A stretch of 26,772 bases of DNA from Methylococcus sp. UBA6136 (GTDB lineage: Bacteria > Pseudomonadota > Gammaproteobacteria > Methylococcales > Methylococcaceae). Shown here piece after piece: positions 22,264 to 26,772 of the stretch. The translations under genes were made by a program, and so were the position numbers. The stretch is taken from the NCBI GenBank assembly GCA_002423305.1, contig DIVI01000147.1, positions 1 through 26,772 on the forward strand, given 5' to 3'. Every line of letters begins with the position of its first letter. Positions within the stretch are counted from its first letter, which is position 1. A model generated the notes under the pieces. The model was not told where the DNA came from and did not search any database. It saw only the letters and a program-made list of their open reading frames with translations.

Positions 22264-22641
22264 ATGGCAGGACAAAATCTCACCGGCTTTGCCCGGATCT
22301 ATGCGGCTTTTTTTCATTCAATCCGGGGTTTCAAGGCGACCTGGTTGCACGAAGAAGCCTTTCGTCTTGAGGTGTACCTGTTTGTCGTGGGTGCCCCGCT
22401 GGGGCTTTGGCTGGGACAGACTGGCGTCGAAAAAGCGCTGCTGGTGGGTAGTCTCATCCTGGTCATGATCGTCGAACTCCTCAATACGGGCATCGAGATT
22501 GTCGTTGACCGCATCAGCTTCGAACGGCACGAGCTGTCCGGTAGGGCCAAGGATGTCGGCTCGGCGGCGGTCCTGTCGTCTCTGGGGCTGGCGGGACTTG
22601 TTTGGGCCATGATCCTTGGCCCTGGTTTGGGCATTTATTGA
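22264..22641 (+). CDS. dgkA: Diacylglycerol kinase DgkA
   Basis: A 125-aa integral membrane kinase that phosphorylates diacylglycerol to phosphatidate with ATP. It matches E. coli DgkA in length and order: an amphipathic N-terminal helix (TGFARIYAAFFHSIRG), three membrane helices, and the catalytic VELLNTGIEIVVDRI with E71, N74 and E78 (E. coli E69, N72, E76), then HELSGRAKDVGSAAV. No ribosome binding site is obvious; a TTGTCAT half-site lies 31 nt before the start. Next to lipid glycosyltransferases it could recycle diacylglycerol left by phospholipid turnover, or compete with them for it. Confidence 0.93.
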   Translation: MAGQNLTGFARIYAAFFHSIRGFKATWLHEEAFRLEVYLFVVGAPLGLWLGQTGVEKALLVGSLILVMIVELLNTGIEIVVDRISFERHELSGRAKDVGSAAVLSSLGLAGLVWAMILGPGLGIY

Positions 22642-22672
22642 TTCTGTCCTACCCCAGGTCATTCCTTCCTCC

Positions 22673-22732
22673 CTGTCGTCAAAATGCTTTCAATGTAATC
22701 TTTTCGTCATAATTTCCCGTAAATTGTTATGC
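22673..22732 (+). promoter_or_regulatory. Pho-box-like elements before second phoB
   Basis: CTGTCGT (22673-22679, 6 of 7) stands alone; then TCGTCAT (22704-22710), AATT, TCCCGTA, AATT, GTTATGC at 11-bp period. CGTAAATTGTT (22718-22728) is identical to the element before the first phoB, with a GTCATAA 12 nt earlier (13 nt there). Shared sequence at two loci suggests a real control site. Confidence 0.5.
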
Positions 22733-22760
22733 TCAAGGCTTAACGATTGAGGGAAGTGCC

Positions 22761-23447
22761 ATGCTGAACATCCTGGTAGTCGAGGACGATATCCCGATTC
22801 GGGATATGCTGCGGGATGTACTGCATGAGGCCGACTTTGGTGTCCAGGTGGCGGCGGATACCCAGAGGGGCTTCGAACTCGTCCAGAAGCAGATCCCGGA
22901 TCTCATCCTGCTGGACTGGATGCTGCCGGGCCAGACCGGCCTGGAATGGGCGCGACGCCTGAAAAAGGATGAGCTCTACGCCGACATTCCCATCATCATG
23001 CTGACGGCCAGGGGTGAGGTCGACGACAAGATCAGAAGCCTGGACACCGGGCTGGATGACCACATCACCAAGCCATTCTCCGCGCGTGAATTGCTCGCGC
23101 GCATTCGAGCCGTCCTGCGTCGCTGCGGCAAACTTGAAAAGCAGAACCGCATCGAGATGGGCGGCATCAGGCTGATGACGGATCAGCATCGCGTCACCAT
23201 TGCCGACCATCCGGTGACTATCAGCCCCACCGAATATCGATTGCTGGAGTTCTTCCTTACCCATCCCGACCGGGTCTACACCCGCGCTCAGCTGCTTGAT
23301 CAGGTCTGGGGCCGCAATACTTATATAGAGGAGCGAACCGTTGACGTTCACATCCGCCGGTTACGTAAATTACTGGCCAAATTCGACCATGAGAGCCTGA
23401 TCCAGACGGTCAGAGGTTTCGGCTATCGGTTTTCCGTGGTGGAATGA
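22761..23447 (+). CDS. phoB: PhoB-type response regulator (copy 2)
   Basis: A 228-aa OmpR/PhoB-family regulator. Receiver: D9-D10, phospho-acceptor D52 in LILLDWMLPG, MLTARGE and the ITKPFSARELLARI lysine. DNA-binding domain: SPTEYRLLEFFLTHPDRVY, then NTYIEERTVDVHIRRLRK and GFGYRFS, close to E. coli PhoB in the recognition-helix region. One receiver detail differs from the usual GADDY: it reads GLDDH. GAGGGAAG gives a good ribosome binding site for ATG 22761. No phoR is beside it. It is closely related to the first PhoB of this window; the two nearly share the recognition segment and may bind the same Pho boxes. Confidence 0.94.
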   Translation: MLNILVVEDDIPIRDMLRDVLHEADFGVQVAADTQRGFELVQKQIPDLILLDWMLPGQTGLEWARRLKKDELYADIPIIMLTARGEVDDKIRSLDTGLDDHITKPFSARELLARIRAVLRRCGKLEKQNRIEMGGIRLMTDQHRVTIADHPVTISPTEYRLLEFFLTHPDRVYTRAQLLDQVWGRNTYIEERTVDVHIRRLRKLLAKFDHESLIQTVRGFGYRFSVVE

Positions 23448-23507
23448 ATCCTTGCCCAGGCAAATAGCCTTGGAGATTTCTGCATATTAATGATGGGAGA
23501 TGATTGA

Positions 23508-24788
23508 ATGACGAAGGGAGCGTGCCGCCTGCTGGCAGCCATGAGTTTGTGTGTGTGTGTGCCGGCTACAGCCGAAATCAAATTGCTGGCTGAGGGAGAA
23601 ATTTCGGCCACCGCACTCGATCAATCGCATCTGAGCGGCTTGCTGGAAGACGGCGAGACACCCAAGGCGCAGGAGGGTGGATTTGGTGGAGCCATCGCCT
23701 ACAGTGGACATGAACATCTCTACTATGCGGTACCGGATCGTGGCCCAGGTGCCGGCGAGACCTCCTACATAGAACGGTTATATGCCCTGGATATTCGCCT
23801 GAACAAGACAGATAAGGGTTTTCAGTTGGTTCCACGCATCTCTGCAACTCATTTGCTCAAAGATCAGTCGGGTCGTTTCATGACTGGCGATGCCTCTGCC
23901 TTCGATAACGTCAACTCCGAGAGCAGCCGCCGCAGAGACTCGGAAGCCGTGCGTGTCAGTTCATCCGGCACCTCCGTGTTCATTGCCGATGAATATGGCC
24001 CCTTTGTTGAAGAGTTCGACATTGCCACTGGCAAGCTCATGCGGAATGTGCCGATTCCCAACAAGTTTCATATCGATTTTCCCTCCAAATACATCCGGGA
24101 AGAGCTGAATAAAAATCTGGTGGGCAGACAGAGCAATCGGGGCCTTGAGTCCCTCGCCATCACCCCCGGGGGTGATCGTCTGGTAGCCATGATTCAGGAC
24201 CCGCTGATCCAGGATTGCAATCATGATGCCGACCGCAAGCTGGTGGGTCATCACAATCGAATCCTGGATATCGATTTGAAATCAGGCAACGTCAAGGAAT
24301 ATGTCTACCCGCTGGAAGATCCCAAAAACGGGGTTTCCGAAATTCTTGCGGTCAACGACCATCAGTTTCTGGTCCTGGAGCGTGACAGCAAGTCTGGCAG
24401 CGAGGCGAAGGACAAGAAGCTGCATCTGATCGACCTGAGCGGCGCTACCGATGTTCATGGTTACAAATCACTCTCTGATAGCGGACTGGTTGAAGAAGAA
24501 GCGGCCGGTGCCCCCCATCCTGTGTATGTCCAGAAGCGCCCGTTTCTGGACATACTGCAGTTTGGCATTCAGGGCATTCCGGAAAAATTCGAGGGGCTGA
24601 CTTTTGGACCTGCGCTGGAGGATGGTCACCTTCTGCTTATTCTCAGCACCGACAATGACTTCTCAAGAACCAAGAACACGCGTTTCTTTGCCTTTGCGAT
24701 CGATCGAGCTGAATTACCCAATTATCAGCCCCAGAAATTCAGCGCATCGCCACAACACCATCGGCACCCGAAGCCCTCAGGGCACTAA
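23508..24788 (+). CDS. Secreted phytase-like esterase
   Basis: A 426-aa exported protein with the 'esterase-like activity of phytase' domain. Signal peptide about 1-22 (CRLLAAMSLCVCVPATA). The beta-propeller-like domain shows VPDRGPGAGE, DSEAVRVSSSG with FIADEYGPFVEEFD, NRGLESLAITPGGDRLVAMI, EILAVNDHQFLVLERDS and EKFEGLTFGP with LILSTDNDFS, the repeated acidic and E-x-(I/L)-(A/T) signatures of the family. Members are thought to act on phosphate esters or other esters; the exact substrate is unknown. GGGAG lies 9-10 nt before ATG 23508. It sits 60 nt after phoB and 5 nt before the symporter fusion, so it is probably in one transcript with that gene. Confidence 0.85.
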   Translation: MTKGACRLLAAMSLCVCVPATAEIKLLAEGEISATALDQSHLSGLLEDGETPKAQEGGFGGAIAYSGHEHLYYAVPDRGPGAGETSYIERLYALDIRLNKTDKGFQLVPRISATHLLKDQSGRFMTGDASAFDNVNSESSRRRDSEAVRVSSSGTSVFIADEYGPFVEEFDIATGKLMRNVPIPNKFHIDFPSKYIREELNKNLVGRQSNRGLESLAITPGGDRLVAMIQDPLIQDCNHDADRKLVGHHNRILDIDLKSGNVKEYVYPLEDPKNGVSEILAVNDHQFLVLERDSKSGSEAKDKKLHLIDLSGATDVHGYKSLSDSGLVEEEAAGAPHPVYVQKRPFLDILQFGIQGIPEKFEGLTFGPALEDGHLLLILSTDNDFSRTKNTRFFAFAIDRAELPNYQPQKFSASPQHHRHPKPSGH

Positions 24789-24793
24789 CCGAC

Positions 24794-26772
24794 ATGGCAC
24801 TGGGTTCACGGATGTCCAAGCTTAACCCGCATCCACTGCTGGTGCCTGAAGCAAAGCGCCCGCCGAGAAAACCCATCAGCCTGACGACCTGGATATTCCT
24901 GGCGCTGGCCTTGGGCATCGGCACTGGCCTTTTCATCGGTGAGTACGCCAATAACCTCAAATTCATCGGCGATATTTATGTCGGCCTGATGCAGATGACG
25001 GTGCTGCCCTATGTGGTTTTTTCACTCATCGGCAACATCGGCCGCCTGTCAGTGCGGGAGGTTGGCCTATTGGCGACATCCGGTCTGAAGATCTTCCTGG
25101 GGCTCTGGGCTATCGCCGCCCTGACTGTGTTGCTGTTGTCACAAGCCTTTCCGGATCTGACGACGGGTCAATATTTCAGCTCCTCCATGGTGGACCCGCC
25201 GCCCAAGCTGAACTGGCTGAATCTCTTTGTCCCTTCCAATCCGTTCCGCTCACTGGCGGATAACTCCGTGCCGGCGGTGGTCGTGTTCTGCATTCTCTTC
25301 GGGGTAGCCATCATTGGCTTCGAGGAAAAGAAAAGCTTGCTGGATCATATCGGCCTAATCACGCGGACGCTGCACCGAGTCAACGGCTATGTAGTCAAGC
25401 TGACCCCTATCGGCGTGTTTGGCATCTGTGCTCACGCCGCTGGGACGATGAGCTTTTCCGAGTTTGAGCGCTTGCAGGCTTACTACCTTACGTTCGGCGC
25501 CAGTGTCCTCATCCTGACCTTCGTCATCCTGCCCTTGCTGGTGACTGTCTTTACGCCGTTCACCTATCGGCAGGTGATTTCCGCGGCCAAGGATGCCTTG
25601 TTGACGGCTTTTGTCACCGGCAGTGTCTTCCCTGTGATTCCGCTGCTGATCAACGGCGTCAATGGACTGTATGCCCAGCATTTTCAGACGGACGCCAGGC
25701 ATGCGGATTTTCCCGAATTCATCCTCCCGCTGGCCTATCCCTTCCCCGACAGCGGCAATGTCATTGATCTGCTTTTTATCCCCTTTGCTGCCTGGTTTTT
25801 AGGGGATGCGCTGGGACTTGGCGACGAGCTGTTCATGGTGGGCGCCGGTTTCTTCCTGTTGTTCGGCAAGGTTTTCTTGACCATTCCTTTCCTTTTGAAC
25901 AGTTTTCATATTCCGCAGGATATGTTCCAGTTGTTTCTGGCAGCGGGCGTCCTTGCTGCCCGAGTCGGCGACATTCTCAGCAGCATGCACTATCTGGTTT
26001 TCACGGTGCTCACCACGGCGGCGATGACCGGGTTGCTCAAAGTGCGCTGGCGCCGTCTGTTCTGGGCGATGGGACTTTCCTTGGCGGTGATTGTGCCGAC
26101 CATTTTCGGTATTCGTTACGCCTTGGTCAGCATCGGTACTGATGAGCATGGCACGGAAACGACGCTGGATCGTCGCGAGTTGCTTGGGACTCCCGTTTAC
26201 ACGGTTTTGGTGGCGCAGGCCGAGCCTAACCCGGTCCCTTTGAGGCCCGGCCAGAACCGGTTGGAGCGTATCAAGCAACGCGGATTTCTCCGCGTGGGTT
26301 ATCGACCAGACAATCTGCCGTATTCCTACTTCAACCAGGAAGGCAAGCTGGTCGGTCTAGACATCGATCTGGCCACCCGGTTGGCCCGAGACCTGAATGT
26401 CGGTATCGAATTTGTCGGGTTCAGGTCGGAAAGCCTCGCCCGACAGCTGGCCGACGATCATTTCGACCTCGCTCTCTCAGGGCTTACCGACTCTCTGGAG
26501 CGATCCAGCGCCATGCTGATGACGGAGCCGTATCTGGTCGTCAATATGGCGCTGTTGGTCAGGGATCACCAACGCAGTCAATTCGAGAATGAGGACGCCA
26601 TTAACCGGCGTACTCGACTGCGTATTGGTGTCGTCAAGGGCAGTTATTTCGAAAAGCGCACGGCCGACCACTTTCCGAATGCGCAAATTGTGCGGCTGGA
26701 TTCGCCCCGACAGTTTTTTGACGAGGACTGGCGGGAGCTGGATGCTCTGGCGACCCACGCCGAGAGCGGCGC
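24794..26772 (+). CDS. SDF symporter fused to solute-binding domain (partial)
   Basis: At least 659 codons; the C-terminus is outside the window. I start at ATG 24794, 5 nt after the esterase stop; ATG 24812 is an alternative. Residues about 28-450 are a multi-helix SDF (dicarboxylate/amino-acid:cation symporter) domain: MTVLPYVVFSLIGNIGRLS, KLTPIGVFGICAHAAGTMSF, FVTGSVFPVIPLLING (hairpin 1 region) and AAGVLAARVGDILSSMHYLV. The position of the usual NMDGT motif reads PFPDSGNVID, so the transport core is divergent. After a linker with Pro residues (about 470-485), a family-3 solute-binding domain begins: LERIKQRGFLRVGYRPDNLP, then GLDIDLATRLARDLN and DLALSGLTDSLERS. The fusion suggests binding and import by one polypeptide in the periplasm and inner membrane; the substrate is unknown. 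Confidence 0.9.
   Translation, partial: MALGSRMSKLNPHPLLVPEAKRPPRKPISLTTWIFLALALGIGTGLFIGEYANNLKFIGDIYVGLMQMTVLPYVVFSLIGNIGRLSVREVGLLATSGLKIFLGLWAIAALTVLLLSQAFPDLTTGQYFSSSMVDPPPKLNWLNLFVPSNPFRSLADNSVPAVVVFCILFGVAIIGFEEKKSLLDHIGLITRTLHRVNGYVVKLTPIGVFGICAHAAGTMSFSEFERLQAYYLTFGASVLILTFVILPLLVTVFTPFTYRQVISAAKDALLTAFVTGSVFPVIPLLINGVNGLYAQHFQTDARHADFPEFILPLAYPFPDSGNVIDLLFIPFAAWFLGDALGLGDELFMVGAGFFLLFGKVFLTIPFLLNSFHIPQDMFQLFLAAGVLAARVGDILSSMHYLVFTVLTTAAMTGLLKVRWRRLFWAMGLSLAVIVPTIFGIRYALVSIGTDEHGTETTLDRRELLGTPVYTVLVAQAEPNPVPLRPGQNRLERIKQRGFLRVGYRPDNLPYSYFNQEGKLVGLDIDLATRLARDLNVGIEFVGFRSESLARQLADDHFDLALSGLTDSLERSSAMLMTEPYLVVNMALLVRDHQRSQFENEDAINRRTRLRIGVVKGSYFEKRTADHFPNAQIVRLDSPRQFFDEDWRELDALATHAESG

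Noticed and set aside
25799..26278. 159-aa minus-strand ORF, with another at 25355-25702
   Set aside because: Antisense to the symporter fusion, whose sense frame is open to the end of the window and has clear domain motifs.
1..26772. CRISPR arrays, tRNA and rRNA genes, riboswitches
   Set aside because: I looked for regular spaced repeats, cloverleaf-type sequences and known leader motifs and saw none that I could support.

Overview
This window looks like chromosomal DNA from a Gammaproteobacterium. The support is the PhoB, PstA/PstC and DgkA protein types, gammaproteobacterial-style Pho boxes, and moderate-to-high GC with a more AT-rich patch near 8.3-9.1 kb. I cannot name a genus. The theme is phosphate starvation: two phoB-type regulators, a pst uptake operon with an extra pstB, a PhoA alkaline phosphatase, a PIN-PhoH protein, a phytase-like esterase, and a set of lipid-remodelling genes. 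Pho-box-like repeats (7-mers resembling CTGTCAT at 11-bp period) precede several of these units.

Layout. 0-2 kb (minus): a secreted protein cut by the window edge that may be PstS-like, and a secreted protein with an InlB-type repeat behind a Pho-box-like site. 2.0-2.7 kb (plus): first phoB. 2.7-3.65 kb: gene-poor, with a 51-aa small gene, a terminator and tiny minus-strand ORFs. 3.65-6.3 kb (plus): two lipoproteins, a 71-aa unknown, a Lys/Ala-rich protein with a ribbon-helix-helix-like end, and a DUF155/RMD1 membrane protein. 6.3-7.8 kb (minus): PIN-PhoH, convergent with DUF155. 7.85-10.2 kb (minus): a zinc-knuckle protein, three small genes of 50-57 codons, a 104-aa protein and a lipoprotein. 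10.2-11.9 kb (minus): phoA with a strong terminator. 12.2-12.5 kb: an ISL3-type transposase remnant. 12.7-16.7 kb (minus): a cyclic-nucleotide-binding-domain protein and pstC-pstA-pstB. 16.9-18.1 kb (plus): an acidic 63-aa ORF and a second pstB. 18.2-22.6 kb (plus): olsB-olsA, two glycosyltransferases and dgkA. 22.7-26.8 kb (plus): second phoB, phytase-like esterase, and an SDF symporter fused to a solute-binding domain, cut by the window edge.

How the parts may work together (inference). PhoB proteins would switch on phosphate import (Pst), release of phosphate from organic esters (PhoA, the phytase-like protein), and replacement of phospholipids by phosphorus-free lipids: ornithine lipids by OlsB/OlsA and possibly glycolipids by the glycosyltransferases, with DgkA handling diacylglycerol. 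Neither phoB has a phoR beside it, and pstS and phoU are absent from the pst operon.

The least expected observations are a pair of paralogous 51-aa proteins 5 kb apart (17 of 51 positions identical without gaps), a four-unit Pho-box array before olsB, a second PstB with an altered ABC signature (LSLGQQQR), and the symporter/solute-binding fusion with a divergent SDF core.
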